Assembly: GCA_019636675.1 (NCBI GenBank)
Contig: JAHBXC010000001.1
Coordinates: 620,001 to 684,000 of the forward strand
DNA from: Phycisphaeraceae bacterium
Lineage (GTDB): Bacteria; Planctomycetota; Phycisphaerae; Phycisphaerales; UBA1924
Length of the DNA stretch: 64,000 nucleotides
Direction: 5' to 3'
Part shown: positions 34,911 through 43,652 of the stretch, in pieces
Layout of the letters: every line of letters starts with the position of its first letter
How positions within the stretch are numbered: position 1 is the first letter of the stretch
Notes under the pieces: generated by a model
What the model saw: the letters and a program-made list of their open reading frames with translations, nothing else
What the model was told of the DNA's origin: nothing
The model's database searches: none
Program-made: the position numbers and the translations under genes

Positions 34911-35353
34911 GGCGCTGCCTCCTCGCGGGTGCGGGCGGCGGCCTCGAGTGACTCGACGCGCTCGAGGATGTCGTCGAGCTCGATGCCCTCGCGCGCGAAG
35001 CGCAGGACGGATGTGGCGGCGGCGATGCGCGCCGAGGCGGGGGCGGCGTTGTCGGCGATGATCCGCGCGAGCGACTGCACGGCGAGCGTCGCGTAGCGGT
35101 GGGTCATCGCGACGGCCTGCTCGAAGGCGCGCCGGCGCGCGGCGCGGTAGGCGCGTGCGAACGGGGGGTCGTCGAGCCAGCGGTGGAGCGTGCGCTCCCC
35201 CACTCCCGCCGCCGTGGCGGCACGGGCGATGCTGGGCTCGACGAGGAGGAAGCCGATGGCGCGCTCCTGGCGCGTCGTGAGGCCGTCGGCGCTGTCCTGG
35301 CCGCCCTCGGCGTCGGGCTCCGTTGTGAGGTCGTCGTCGATCATGTCATGCAT
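34907..35353 (-). CDS. HTH protein resembling phage terminase small subunit
   Basis: A 148-residue protein from ATG 35353, with AAGGGGG nine bases upstream. The core is a resolvase-like helix-turn-helix, ATAAGVGERTLHRWLDD, followed by long helices (FEQAVAMTHRYATLAVQSLARI) and an acidic coiled end. This layout is typical of TerS-like proteins of phages and phage satellites, which bind packaging sites. Palindromes at 35417-35461 lie just upstream and may be its targets. No large terminase gene is present. Confidence 0.65.
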   Translation of the reverse strand: MHDMIDDDLTTEPDAEGGQDSADGLTTRQERAIGFLLVEPSIARAATAAGVGERTLHRWLDDPPFARAYRAARRRAFEQAVAMTHRYATLAVQSLARIIADNAAPASARIAAATSVLRFAREGIELDDILERVESLEAAARTREEAAP

Positions 35354-35416
35354 CCCGGTATACCCCCTTCGTGTCGATGGCGGCGCTATCTGTGGCTGCA
35401 GGGCAGTATGGCCAGA

Positions 35417-35461
35417 GAAACGGTCGTTTCTTAGCGCTGCCAACTAAGAAACGATCGTTTC
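35417..35461. promoter_or_regulatory. Paired palindromic sites upstream of HTH gene
   Basis: Two near-identical 14-bp palindromes, GAAACGGTCGTTTC and GAAACGATCGTTTC, each flanked on the inner side by TTAG/CTAA. They form an 18-bp inverted repeat with one mismatch and a 9-bp gap. There is no T tract, so a terminator is unlikely. The position 64-108 bp before the HTH gene start suggests operators or a DNA-packaging or recombination site. Confidence 0.6.
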
Positions 35462-35588
35462 GTAGCGTTCAAGGATGGCGGGACCGCGATCCTCCTGAAG
35501 TGCATCCTCGCGAGACCACCGGCAAGCAGCGCGATCGGGTCTACGCCTACCACGCTTACCTCGAACCGTTGACCGAGTCGTAGCGGCA

Positions 35589-36941
35589 TCACGCCCGGCT
35601 CCGAGCGTCGAAGGGTTCCTTGGAGCCTGACGGAAATCGCTCCGCCTTCCTCCCCGTGAACTTCTCCCACCGCTCCACGATCACATCGCAGTACGCGGGG
35701 TCGATCTCCATGAGGCGCGCGTGGCGGGCGGTCTGCTCGCAGGCGATGAGCGTGCTGCCGCTGCCGCCGAAGAGGTCGAGGACGGTCTCGCCGGGTCGCG
35801 AGGAGTACTCGATGGCGCGCCGGGCGAGATCGACGGGCTTCTCCGTCAAATGCATCATCGATTGCGGGTTGACCTTCTTGATCGACCACACGTCGGGGAT
35901 GTTGTTGGGGCCGAGGTAGACATGCGCGGCGCCCTCCTTCCAGCCGTAGAAGCACCACTCGTGGTCGCCCATGAAGTCCTTGCGCGTGAGGACGGGGTGC
36001 ATCTTGTGCCAGATGATCGCCTGCGAGAAGTAGAGCCCGCTCGCCTTGAGCGCCGAGGGGTAGTTGGCGATGTTGGCGTAGCCGCCCCAGATGTAGAAGC
36101 CGCGCCCGGGCTCGAGCGCGTCGGCGGCGTTGCCAAACCAGGCCAGGAGCAGCCGCGCAAACTCCTCGTCGGTGACGAAGTCGTTGATCAGCGGCCGGTC
36201 CTTGGCCCGCATCTTCTTCGCTGTGGGCTTTGCCTTCTCTGGGTGTCGTGCGAGGTCGAACTTCTGGTGGTGCTTCTTCTCGGGAGCGGTGAAGGACGAG
36301 TTGCCGGCGGCGATGGCGTTGTTGCTGCGCGGCTCGACCTTGACGTTGTACGGCGGGTCGGTGTTGACGAGGTGGACGGCGCCTCCGTCGAGCAGTCGCG
36401 CGAGGTCTTCGCGCGAGGAACTGTCGGCGCAGAGCAGGCGGTGGTCGCCGAGGATGACGAGGTCGCCCGGCCTGGTGACGGGCTTGTCGGGCGGGAGGGG
36501 GACGTCGTCGGGGTCGGTGAGGCCCTCGGTCACGAGCGTGCCGGTGAGGCGCGCGAGTTCGTCGGGGTCGAAGCCGAGCAGCGTCCAGTCGAGGTCGTCG
36601 AGCGCGGGGTCGCTCAGCATCTCACCGAGTTCGCCCGAGAGCGCGGCGATGTCCCAGGAGGCGATCTCGGCGGTCTTGTTGTCGGCGACGCGGTACGCGC
36701 GGACCTGCTCGGGGGTGAGATCGGACGCGACATGGACGGGGATCTGCTCGAGGCCGAGTTCGCCGGCGGCCTTCCAGCGCGTGTGGCCGCAGACGATGAC
36801 GCCCTCGGCGTCGACGACGACGGGCTGGCGGAAGCCGAAGCGCCGGATGCTCTCGGCGACGGCGGCGACGGCGTCCTTGTTGTGGCGAGGGTTTCGGTCG
36901 TAGGGGCGGACGGAGGCGGTGGGTCGGAGGTCGATGTGCAT
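35589..36941 (-). CDS. ParB-domain DNA methyltransferase
   Basis: A 450-residue protein. Residues about 5-95 form a ParB/Sulfiredoxin-like domain (RNPRHNKDAVAAVAESI, VVDAEGVIVCGHTRW). The methyltransferase follows with DPPY (motif IV, about residue 207) and DLFGGSGSTLIACEQ (motif I near the C-terminus), the order of a beta-class N4-cytosine or N6-adenine enzyme. ATG 36941 has GGAG five bases upstream. Phages and satellites often carry this fusion. It lies 188 bp downstream of the primase gene, across an inverted repeat. Confidence 0.9.
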   Translation of the reverse strand: MHIDLRPTASVRPYDRNPRHNKDAVAAVAESIRRFGFRQPVVVDAEGVIVCGHTRWKAAGELGLEQIPVHVASDLTPEQVRAYRVADNKTAEIASWDIAALSGELGEMLSDPALDDLDWTLLGFDPDELARLTGTLVTEGLTDPDDVPLPPDKPVTRPGDLVILGDHRLLCADSSSREDLARLLDGGAVHLVNTDPPYNVKVEPRSNNAIAAGNSSFTAPEKKHHQKFDLARHPEKAKPTAKKMRAKDRPLINDFVTDEEFARLLLAWFGNAADALEPGRGFYIWGGYANIANYPSALKASGLYFSQAIIWHKMHPVLTRKDFMGDHEWCFYGWKEGAAHVYLGPNNIPDVWSIKKVNPQSMMHLTEKPVDLARRAIEYSSRPGETVLDLFGGSGSTLIACEQTARHARLMEIDPAYCDVIVERWEKFTGRKAERFPSGSKEPFDARSRA

Positions 36942-36987
36942 GGGGGCTCCGGAAGGAAGTGGGCGCATCACACCCTTTGTGGGGGCG

Positions 36988-37123
<136 letters not shown>

Positions 37124-37129
37124 AAGCGG

Positions 37130-39490
37130 TCATCGGGGGCGCTCCTTAAGCGCGATCCCCTGATAGAAGGTGTTCCGCGTGCCGCGCCGGCGCGTGACCT
37201 TCGGAAACGCGGCGCTGAGAAGGACGCCAAATCGCTGGACGTTCCCGGCCTCCTGAACGCCCTGCGCGGCCGCCCACGATGTCCAGTCTTGGAAGAGCTC
37301 GGCAACATCCGAACGCAAGTCGTCGCCGATCGTGCAACGCTCGCGCACGAAGGCTTGGATCGGGGAACCCCCGTCACGCATCGTGTCGCCGATGTCGCTC
37401 GTAGAGGCGGGTGGATTGAAGCGACCGCGGGCGCGCAATCGGTCCAGCCCTTCGAGCGCCCAGAGCAGGATGCCCGGTCGTTCGACGCTGAGTCGCTCGA
37501 GCAGTCCCTCGTCCTCGCGGCCCAGATGACTCTCGGTCAGCCGCAGGATCAGGAAGCGGGAGGCCAGCGCGCCGCTGGCGTCGGCCAGTTGAGGGATCTC
37601 GTTGCTGAGGAACATCATCCGCGTGGTCAGTCGGAGGGTGACGGCAGAGAGGTATTTCCGATCGATGGTCAACAGGTCCTCGCCGCTGATGCAGAGCAAT
37701 CGCTCGACGAGCGTGCCGGAGTCGTGCCCGCTGAACCGGGCGTCGCTGACGATCGCGATCGACTTCCCGACCAGGGAATGAAGGCCGAACTGTGACGCCA
37801 GAGACCCGACGGTCGGCCCCGTCACGTTGGACTGCCCGACCACGCCGCTGAGGACGCGTCCGATCGTGCCCTTGCCCGACCGCGGCGGGCCGACGATGAG
37901 GAGCATCTTCTGCAATCGCGTGTCGGGCACGAGGCAGTAGCCGAACCACTCCTGGAGCAGTTCGACGGACTCGGAGTCGTCGCCGAAGAGGTCTCTGAGG
38001 AAACGCAGCCACTCGACCGGCGCAGGCGCGTCGGCGTCGTAGTCGTAGTTGAGCGCGTTGGTGACGAAGAGACGCGGCGTTGGAGGCATCGCGCGCCGGG
38101 ACGGGATGTGCAGGGTGAGCGCGGGAAAGCAGAGCAGCTCGCGGGGCGGCGGCGCCTCTTCCTGCTCGCCGATCCAGCGCGGCCCGCCGTCGGCGCCGTC
38201 AATGTGTGCATGCATCTGCAGCGCGGCCAGCGCGTCGTGCACCGTTCGGGGGTTCGCGCAGAACGTGGTGAACTCGACATCGCCCGACCTGACTTTCATC
38301 CGCGGCGTCACGGCGGTGTGGAGCCATTGCTGCAGCCGCTGGCGGAGCGCAGCGTCCTCGACGGCGATATAGCGGTTGTTCTGCCACGCGTAGAACGCGC
38401 CGTCCGTGTAGTGCAGCGTTGGCCCGTCTTCGTGTGAGTAATACCTGTCGATGAACGCCCTCGCGGTCGGCAGCGTGTGCGCGGGCGAGAGGGCGATCCT
38501 GCCGCTGCGCGGATCTGTCTTGCCCAGCATCTGGACGAGCGCGTCGCCATCGACGCCGTCCGCATCGGCGCTGTCGTCGTTGACCACGGGGGGAGGGCTC
38601 TCGCGTCGCAGCGCCTTCGCCGCCTTCCTGAAGTCGCCGCCGTGCTCGAGCAGCGTGAACGCCGTGAACTTGCTGTAGCCCCTTTGATGTTCGAAAGGCG
38701 CGGCGTTGCTCGAGTGGACGAAGAAGCACTCGCCGTTGAAGGTCGCACTCACGCCGGCCGCTTTGCCTGGGCGCGTCCAGTACTCGTTGTCGCCGCGCCT
38801 CCACCGGCGCCAGCCGTGCCGCTCCAGAATCGGGCGGAGGTCGCCCTCGCGGTTGAAGCGGTCGCCGGGGCGGTCCTGTTCGCTCTTTGAGGTACGCGGC
38901 GTCGTGTCCAGAATCATGGTCGGCGTGCGGCGGTCGAGCGCCGAGGCGGCGGAGCGGAGCGTTTCGACCTCGTCGCCGCTGAGGACGGGCAGCGCGTGGA
39001 GCTGACCCTGGAGGAGTTCGTAGCCGGGTGTGGGTGCGCAGAGGATCAGGCCGCCCTCGCCGCGCGTTTCGATGAGCGTGGCTTGCACGGCGTCGTTGAT
39101 CTCGGCGGCCAGCACGGCGTTGCCGCCGACTGGTTCCGTCGAGCGGTACAGGACATGGATGCCGCCGGACTGGGACCGCTCGATCACGAGACGCTCGAAG
39201 AGACCGGGTGCTTCGTCTCGCACCAGCGCGGCCCATTCCTCGTAGAGAGCGGCCTTCTGGTCGAAGTCGAGGACCTCGAGGTTGCCGGAGACGGCGCCGC
39301 AGACGATGCAGAGCGCGTCGGGAGTGGCTTTGACGAACCAGCCGTCGATGTCATCGAGGGTCGGAAGTGAGTCTTGGAATTTCTTCCACGACGTCACTGC
39401 CGGTTGCTTTCGCTCGCGTCGTGCGGGGAGCACGGCGAGGCCCGCCTGCAGGTATCGCGCCGCGAACGATGCGAGGTCGACTCGGGGCAT
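37130..39490 (-). CDS. Primase-polymerase / SF3 helicase (P4/D5 type)
   Basis: A 786-residue replication protein. The N-terminal bifunctional primase-polymerase domain (about 1-190) includes WFVKATPDALCIVCG, LEVLDFD and SGGIHVLYR. A central domain of about 200 residues leads to the D5_N and superfamily 3 helicase region with Walker A GPPRSGKGT and the following SDARFSGHDS block. ATG 39490 shares a base with the stop of the DUF1580-like gene. Phage and satellite elements of the P4 type use such proteins to start their own replication, so the element could replicate after excision. Confidence 0.88.
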   Translation of the reverse strand: MPRVDLASFAARYLQAGLAVLPARRERKQPAVTSWKKFQDSLPTLDDIDGWFVKATPDALCIVCGAVSGNLEVLDFDQKAALYEEWAALVRDEAPGLFERLVIERSQSGGIHVLYRSTEPVGGNAVLAAEINDAVQATLIETRGEGGLILCAPTPGYELLQGQLHALPVLSGDEVETLRSAASALDRRTPTMILDTTPRTSKSEQDRPGDRFNREGDLRPILERHGWRRWRRGDNEYWTRPGKAAGVSATFNGECFFVHSSNAAPFEHQRGYSKFTAFTLLEHGGDFRKAAKALRRESPPPVVNDDSADADGVDGDALVQMLGKTDPRSGRIALSPAHTLPTARAFIDRYYSHEDGPTLHYTDGAFYAWQNNRYIAVEDAALRQRLQQWLHTAVTPRMKVRSGDVEFTTFCANPRTVHDALAALQMHAHIDGADGGPRWIGEQEEAPPPRELLCFPALTLHIPSRRAMPPTPRLFVTNALNYDYDADAPAPVEWLRFLRDLFGDDSESVELLQEWFGYCLVPDTRLQKMLLIVGPPRSGKGTIGRVLSGVVGQSNVTGPTVGSLASQFGLHSLVGKSIAIVSDARFSGHDSGTLVERLLCISGEDLLTIDRKYLSAVTLRLTTRMMFLSNEIPQLADASGALASRFLILRLTESHLGREDEGLLERLSVERPGILLWALEGLDRLRARGRFNPPASTSDIGDTMRDGGSPIQAFVRERCTIGDDLRSDVAELFQDWTSWAAAQGVQEAGNVQRFGVLLSAAFPKVTRRRGTRNTFYQGIALKERPR

Positions 39491-40041
39491 CACAGGCCCT
39501 CCGCGTCGAGCTCGGCGGCGACGCGGGCGTGGCGCTCGGCGAGCGCGGCCGCGGTGTCGCTCTTGGATCGTGCGCGTGCGCCGGTTCTGGTTGATCGCCA
39601 GCGCCGGTCGGCCGGGGTGCTCGGCGCGGCGGCGATGGGCGCAGCGGGCGCACGCGGCTGGGGCTGCGTGAGGTTGAAGTAAGTCTTGTCCGCGGCGGCG
39701 AGACGCTCGCCGAACTCGTCGAGCCACCGGCGCGTCGTCAGCAACTTGCCGCCGAGGCGGACGTGCTGCAGGTGCACGCGCTCACCGGACCGAGCGAGGA
39801 CGCCCCGGCGGCACCAGCGCCAGACGGCGTTGGGCGAGGTTTGGCCGGGGACGAGGCGGGAAGCTTGGGAGAGGGACAGGTAGCGCCCGTGACGCTCAAC
39901 CGATCCAGCTCGGTCGGCGCCCGTTCTCGCGGGCTCCTGAGCCTGCGGGACTTGCTGCAAACCTTGAAGCCTCTCGGCGCGGCTGCCATAGTGAGGGACG
40001 CTCTCGAAATCTGCTTCTGTGTTCTGGCTCTTCGCGGGCAT
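39490..40041 (-). CDS. DUF1580-like helix-turn-helix protein
   Basis: A 183-residue protein. Residues about 52-110 (YLSLSQASRLVPGQTSPNAV, then WRWCRRGVL, then a VRLGGKLLTTRRWLDEF wing) match the MerR/excisionase-like pattern of DUF1580 proteins found almost only in planctomycete integrated elements. The C-terminal tail is proline- and alanine-rich with a short coiled helix. It sits between integrase and primase, so I infer an excisionase or regulator role. Confidence 0.72.
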   Translation of the reverse strand: MPAKSQNTEADFESVPHYGSRAERLQGLQQVPQAQEPARTGADRAGSVERHGRYLSLSQASRLVPGQTSPNAVWRWCRRGVLARSGERVHLQHVRLGGKLLTTRRWLDEFGERLAAADKTYFNLTQPQPRAPAAPIAAAPSTPADRRWRSTRTGARARSKSDTAAALAERHARVAAELDAEGL

Positions 40042-40099
40042 GTCAACATTGTGCCAAGCGAAATCGGCAATGGAAGAGCCCGGGACCCCGGCGCGGCTG

Positions 40100-40711
40100 T
40101 TATGACCTCCCTTTACGCATTTTCTTGTCGAGCTCTTGGAGTTCGACCGGCCAATGCTTCAGCGCGTCCTCGTACGAGTAGTGCCAGATGCCCCCAACTT
40201 TCTTGCGACGAACCCGCTTCAACTTCCTCGGGGCGGATGCTGCGCGCTGGAGTCGGTCCGCGAAATCCTTCGGGAAGTCACGCGTGGGAAGGAACCGCTC
40301 GGCCTGCTTGCTCTCGCTTGAGGAGTTGTCGCTGTCCAGATTGTCGTAGTAGATATCACGGCCGCGCCGCGTGAGCCGGACCTCGATGGGATGCTTCCAG
40401 TGGTCGCGCTGACGGTCGGTGAGCGAATGTCCCCCCCACTCGCCGGCCTTCCACGGCTCCATGTACGGCGAGAACCATGCGTGGCGCTGGATGAGTTGGG
40501 TGGGCGGGTCGTCGGGGTGCTCCTGCGTGTTCTTCACGACGACCATCCGAACCTCGACGAGGCCGCGGCGGTCGAGCTCGAGCAACGTCGTGGGGTCGAG
40601 CGACTCGGGGAGTTCGTCGATGCCCCAGATGTCGCGGGCTCCGATGGTGCGGACGGCCTGAATGTCGGAGTCTCGCAACGCAAGTGTGTTCAGCGCAGTT
40701 GTCTTTATCAT
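40100..40711 (-). CDS. Hypothetical protein with possible winged-helix and excisionase-like end
   Basis: A 203-residue charged protein. The N-terminal half has alternating helices ending in HPIEVRLTRRGRDIYYDNL, which resembles a winged helix. The C-terminus (RKKVGGIWHYSYEDALKHWP) resembles the DNA-recognition end of excisionase-like proteins. The family is not recognised. It is in the same direction as the integrase and lies about 40 bp after its stop. Confidence 0.55.
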   Translation of the reverse strand: MIKTTALNTLALRDSDIQAVRTIGARDIWGIDELPESLDPTTLLELDRRGLVEVRMVVVKNTQEHPDDPPTQLIQRHAWFSPYMEPWKAGEWGGHSLTDRQRDHWKHPIEVRLTRRGRDIYYDNLDSDNSSSESKQAERFLPTRDFPKDFADRLQRAASAPRKLKRVRRKKVGGIWHYSYEDALKHWPVELQELDKKMRKGRS

Positions 40712-40752
40712 GGCCGAGTATATTCACTACGATCCAGGCCGGTCGGTTCGTT

Positions 40753-42105
40753 TCACCCAACTCGCCGCATCACCTCGATCACTTTCCCCGCGTCCCGCTC
40801 GGCGTATACGGCGTCGGTGATCGTGGCGCTGGCGTGGCCCAGGACGAGCTGGGCGGCCTCGAGGCCGAAGTCGCGGCGAATGAGCGTCGCGGCGGAGTGG
40901 CGCAATTGGTAGGGCGTGAATGTGTGTGCTTTGCGCCAGGCCTTGAGTTCCTTTCTTGTCGCGGGCGTCTGGCGGGCGCGCCACTGGGCGCGGGTCTCGC
41001 CGGGCTTGCGGCCCAGGGGCGGCGGGGGCGGGAAGGCGGCCTCGCAGGCGTACTCGATGGCGCGGTAGTAGGTCGGCGCGGTGTAGCGGTCGCCCGCGGT
41101 CTTGGACGGCTCGTCGCGCTTGTTGGAGCCGGGGCGGTTGCCGCAGGACAGAGGGGTTTTGCGGCGGGCGTGGAGCGCCTCTCGGCGCTCGGCCTCGGCT
41201 TCGGCCGGGCTGAAGAGGGGCGTGTGGTGGCCGCGGCCCTCGAGGAAGGGCGCGATGATCGCCTGCGCGCGCGGGCCGAGGTAGACGGTGCGCTCGCGGC
41301 CTCGGTGGGCGTTCTTGTGCTCCTCGGGGCGGAAGATCCAGACCCCCCCGCCGCCCGGCGCGCGCCCGTGCGCGCCGGTGTCGATGTCGGCGGGGCGCAT
41401 GCCGAGGAGTTCGCCCGGGCGCGCGCCGGTGAGAAGTTGCAGCCGCACGAGGGCGGCGGTCTGCCTGCTCATGAAGGGGATCGCGGCCTCGACGATGGCG
41501 AGGTCGGCGGGGCGGACCTTCTCGGTCTCGCGCGCGGCGGTGCGGCCGCGCTTGAGCGGCTCGAGCGTGGCGAGCGCCTGGGTGACCGAGGGCGGGACGA
41601 GTTCGTGCGAGACGCCCCACTTGAAGACGCGCTGCACGCGCTTGGTCTGCTGGTTGATGTACTGCCTCGACCAGGCGGCGCGCGGCGGGTCGGCGTCGGG
41701 CTCGGCGCGCATCATGCGCTCGCGGAGGAGGCGGAGTCGCCTGGGCCCGTACGCGTCGACGGGCGTGGTCGCGTCGGTGTCGCGCAGCATGCGGAGGACG
41801 GGGCGGAAGTGCTCGCGCTCGCGCGTGGCGTTGTTCGCGCCGGTCCACTGCCAGTAGCGGACGATGAGTTCGCCGACGGTGAGCGCGCCTGGGTCCTGCG
41901 GCGAGGGCGCTGCGCGCTCGGGCTCGGGGAGGCGGCGCTGGAGGGACTCCCACTCGGCGACGAGGCGGTGGTAGCGCTCGCGGCTTGCGGGCGTGCCGTG
42001 CGCGCCGAGCCAGTAGTCGCGGCGTTTGCCGGTTCTGGAATCGGTGAGTGTGACGAGGGCCTGGTCGTAGCCCTTGCGGGTGCGGTACGCGGGAGTTTTG
42101 GGCAT
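40753..42105 (-). CDS. int: Tyrosine integrase of the tRNA-Gly element
   Basis: A 450-residue phage-type integrase. Residues about 1-60 form an arm-binding domain, about 75-190 the core-binding domain (LTVGELIVRYWQW) and the rest the catalytic domain: Arg in LLTGARPGELLGM, YQLRHSAA (with Tyr where the first His usually is), His in LGHASATIT and the nucleophile Tyr in DAVYAERD. ATG 42105 is the first start outside the attachment region; the frame upstream to 42255 runs into the tRNA. The position 120 bp from the intact tRNA-Gly is classical for element integrases. Confidence 0.92.
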   Translation of the reverse strand: MPKTPAYRTRKGYDQALVTLTDSRTGKRRDYWLGAHGTPASRERYHRLVAEWESLQRRLPEPERAAPSPQDPGALTVGELIVRYWQWTGANNATREREHFRPVLRMLRDTDATTPVDAYGPRRLRLLRERMMRAEPDADPPRAAWSRQYINQQTKRVQRVFKWGVSHELVPPSVTQALATLEPLKRGRTAARETEKVRPADLAIVEAAIPFMSRQTAALVRLQLLTGARPGELLGMRPADIDTGAHGRAPGGGGVWIFRPEEHKNAHRGRERTVYLGPRAQAIIAPFLEGRGHHTPLFSPAEAEAERREALHARRKTPLSCGNRPGSNKRDEPSKTAGDRYTAPTYYRAIEYACEAAFPPPPPLGRKPGETRAQWRARQTPATRKELKAWRKAHTFTPYQLRHSAATLIRRDFGLEAAQLVLGHASATITDAVYAERDAGKVIEVMRRVG

Positions 42106-42128
42106 CGTTGGGCGACTCCGTGACGCGG

Positions 42129-42149
42129 AGCGCGGTGTAACACCGCGCT
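42129..42149. repeat. Palindrome near right element end
   Basis: AGCGCGGTGT, one A, then ACACCGCGCT. The same arms without the central A lie at 12984-13003. It is about 77 bp inside the tRNA-Gly attachment site and just upstream of the integrase start, so it could bind the integrase or control its promoter. Confidence 0.75.
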
Positions 42150-42225
42150 GTTTTGCGTCCTGGGCCGCGCCGTCGACGGTCGACGGGTCATCGCAAGGGG
42201 CGATTCCGGCGGAACTTACGTTCAA

Positions 42226-42297
42226 AGCGGGCGAAGGGATTCGAACCCTCAACATTCAGCTTGGAAGGCTGACGCTCTGCCATTGAGCTACGCCCGC
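42226..42297 (-). tRNA. tRNA-Gly(UCC)
   Basis: A 72-nt tRNA on the complement strand with the full cloverleaf: 7-bp acceptor GCGGGCG/CGCCCGC, D arm GCUC/GAGC, anticodon stem UCAGC/GCUGA with loop CUUCCAA (anticodon UCC), and T arm GAGGG/CCCUU with loop UUCGAAU; the discriminator is U. CCA is not encoded. The 3' 42 bases are repeated at 12836-12877, which shows that this gene served as the integration site and was restored by the element. Confidence 0.97.
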
Positions 42298-42335
42298 GTT
42301 GGCGGGTGGATGATATCCGCTGGGGGGCGGGTGGT

Positions 42336-43193
42336 TTAGCGCGAGGGGCCGGGGTTTGGGGCGGCGGTGCGGGCCTCGAGGGCGCGCTGGTAGGCGATGA
42401 AGACGATCGCGATGGGGCCGAAGGCCTTTCGCCCGGCGAGGGAGGCGGCCTCGTCGAGGGTGTTGGCTTCGCCTCGCTTCAGGTCGGCGTCGAGTTCGAC
42501 GACGGTGTTGTCGAGCACGCGCAGCATCGAGGCGAGGACCTGATGCTCCTCGGTCGTGCGCGGCGCGAATCGCGCGATGCCGGGGGCTCGCAGGGGGAGC
42601 TCGATCCACCACACGCCCTCTTCGAGGCGCATCGTCATGCCGATGCCGAAGGCCGGGCGGTCGTCGATGAGCACGGCGGCGGTCTGGTCGGCGATCTGGA
42701 TGGTGCTCACGCGCCCCTTCGCGCGCTCGAGCCAACCGAGCGGGTCGGCGAGGATCGCTCCGGCGGCGGCGTTGAAGGCGGGATCGGAGCGGGTGGGCGC
42801 GCCCTGGCCGCGGTTCGCGCTGCGAGCGGCGTCGAGGATGCCACGGGCGCCGCGACCGGCGGCGGCGCGGGCGGCGGCCTCGGTCTTCAGGCGCGCGACC
42901 TCGTCGGGGAATCGCTGCTGGATGGTCCCGGAGAGTCGCTGGAGACTGCCGAGGAGGCGCCCGATCTCTCCGAGGACGAGTTCGATCTCGGATGTTTCGG
43001 CGTAGACGAAGCGGTGGAGCGAGCCGGCGTCGCCGCTTTCGAGGGCGAGGAAGACGGACTCGATGACGGCGTCGGGTGTGTCGCGTTTGTAGGTGAAGGT
43101 GTCGGCGGGTTTGCGCTCGATGGTGAGGAACATCGCGAGCCCGACGAGGAGGGCGGCGAGTCCGGTGAGTGTTCCAGCGAGGATCCAGCGCAT
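42336..43193 (-). CDS. Membrane-anchored hypothetical protein
   Basis: A 285-residue protein with one N-terminal hydrophobic helix (about 4-25, signal anchor) and a soluble exported domain. The segment DTPDAVIESVFLALESGDAGSL resembles the start of NTF2-like or DUF4878-type domains, but I cannot assign the family. A helical middle is followed by a beta-rich part (TIQIADQTAAVLIDD). It is the first chromosomal gene beyond the element. Confidence 0.7.
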   Translation of the reverse strand: MRWILAGTLTGLAALLVGLAMFLTIERKPADTFTYKRDTPDAVIESVFLALESGDAGSLHRFVYAETSEIELVLGEIGRLLGSLQRLSGTIQQRFPDEVARLKTEAAARAAAGRGARGILDAARSANRGQGAPTRSDPAFNAAAGAILADPLGWLERAKGRVSTIQIADQTAAVLIDDRPAFGIGMTMRLEEGVWWIELPLRAPGIARFAPRTTEEHQVLASMLRVLDNTVVELDADLKRGEANTLDEAASLAGRKAFGPIAIVFIAYQRALEARTAAPNPGPSR

Positions 43194-43243
43194 TGGGGTT
43201 CCGGGTGAGGGTCGGGGCGACGGAGGATCTATAGTCTCACGGA

Positions 43244-43447
43244 ATGATTCTCACCGTCAATGGCGAGCGGATTCGGGTCCCTGACGAAGGTCTTACCGTC
43301 GAGGGGCTGGTGACGCTGCGTGGGTTGGAGGGGACGGCCTGCGCGGTGGAGGTGAACCGGGCGCTCGTGCCCCGTCGGGATCGGGAATCGCGGGAATTGA
43401 AGGACGGGGATGTGGTGGAGATCGTGACGCTGGTGGGAGGGGGTTGA
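43244..43447 (+). CDS. thiS: Sulfur carrier protein ThiS
   Basis: A 67-residue ubiquitin-like sulfur carrier for the thiazole half of thiamine. It starts MILTVNGE and ends in the required Gly-Gly (LVGGG), the site of adenylation and thiocarboxylation. The length is standard. GGAGG lies about 13 bp upstream of the ATG. It precedes thiG by about 205 bp in the same direction. No TPP riboswitch motif is seen upstream. Confidence 0.9.
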   Translation: MILTVNGERIRVPDEGLTVEGLVTLRGLEGTACAVEVNRALVPRRDRESRELKDGDVVEIVTLVGGG

Positions 43448-43485
43448 GGGGGAAGGCAAGGGGCACGAGGCACGGGGCACACGGG

Positions 43486-43515
43486 AGAAGAGAAGAGAAG
43501 AGAAGAGAAGAGAAG
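43486..43515 (+). repeat. (AGAAG)6 microsatellite
   Basis: Six exact tandem copies of AGAAG in the thiS-thiG spacer, followed by further purine-rich sequence (AGAGAGAGAG near 43526-43535). It is non-coding. A change in copy number would alter the spacer in steps of 5 bp. Confidence 0.9.
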
Positions 43516-43652
43516 ATGAGAAGCAGAGAGAGAGTTGTGCAGCGGGGCGATGAGAGTTGGTAGCCCTCACCCCGGCCCGCTCCCATCTCGCTTCGCGAGA
43601 CAGGAGTGGGAGCGGCAGAGAGAGAACTGAGAAGGAACGCAGGAGTATTCGC

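Noticed and set aside
35371-35583. Small plus-strand gene ending in VYAYHAYLEPLTES
   Set aside because: It spans the operator-like palindromes, has no ribosome site and no recognised family; it may be a remnant but the evidence is too weak.
42129-42149. Rho-independent terminator (hairpin followed by GTTTT)
   Set aside because: No gene ends upstream on the plus strand, and the same palindrome at 12984-13003 has no T tract; a recombination or operator site explains both.
43194-43243. TPP riboswitch before thiS
   Set aside because: The 50-bp leader is too short and lacks the conserved CUGAGA core.
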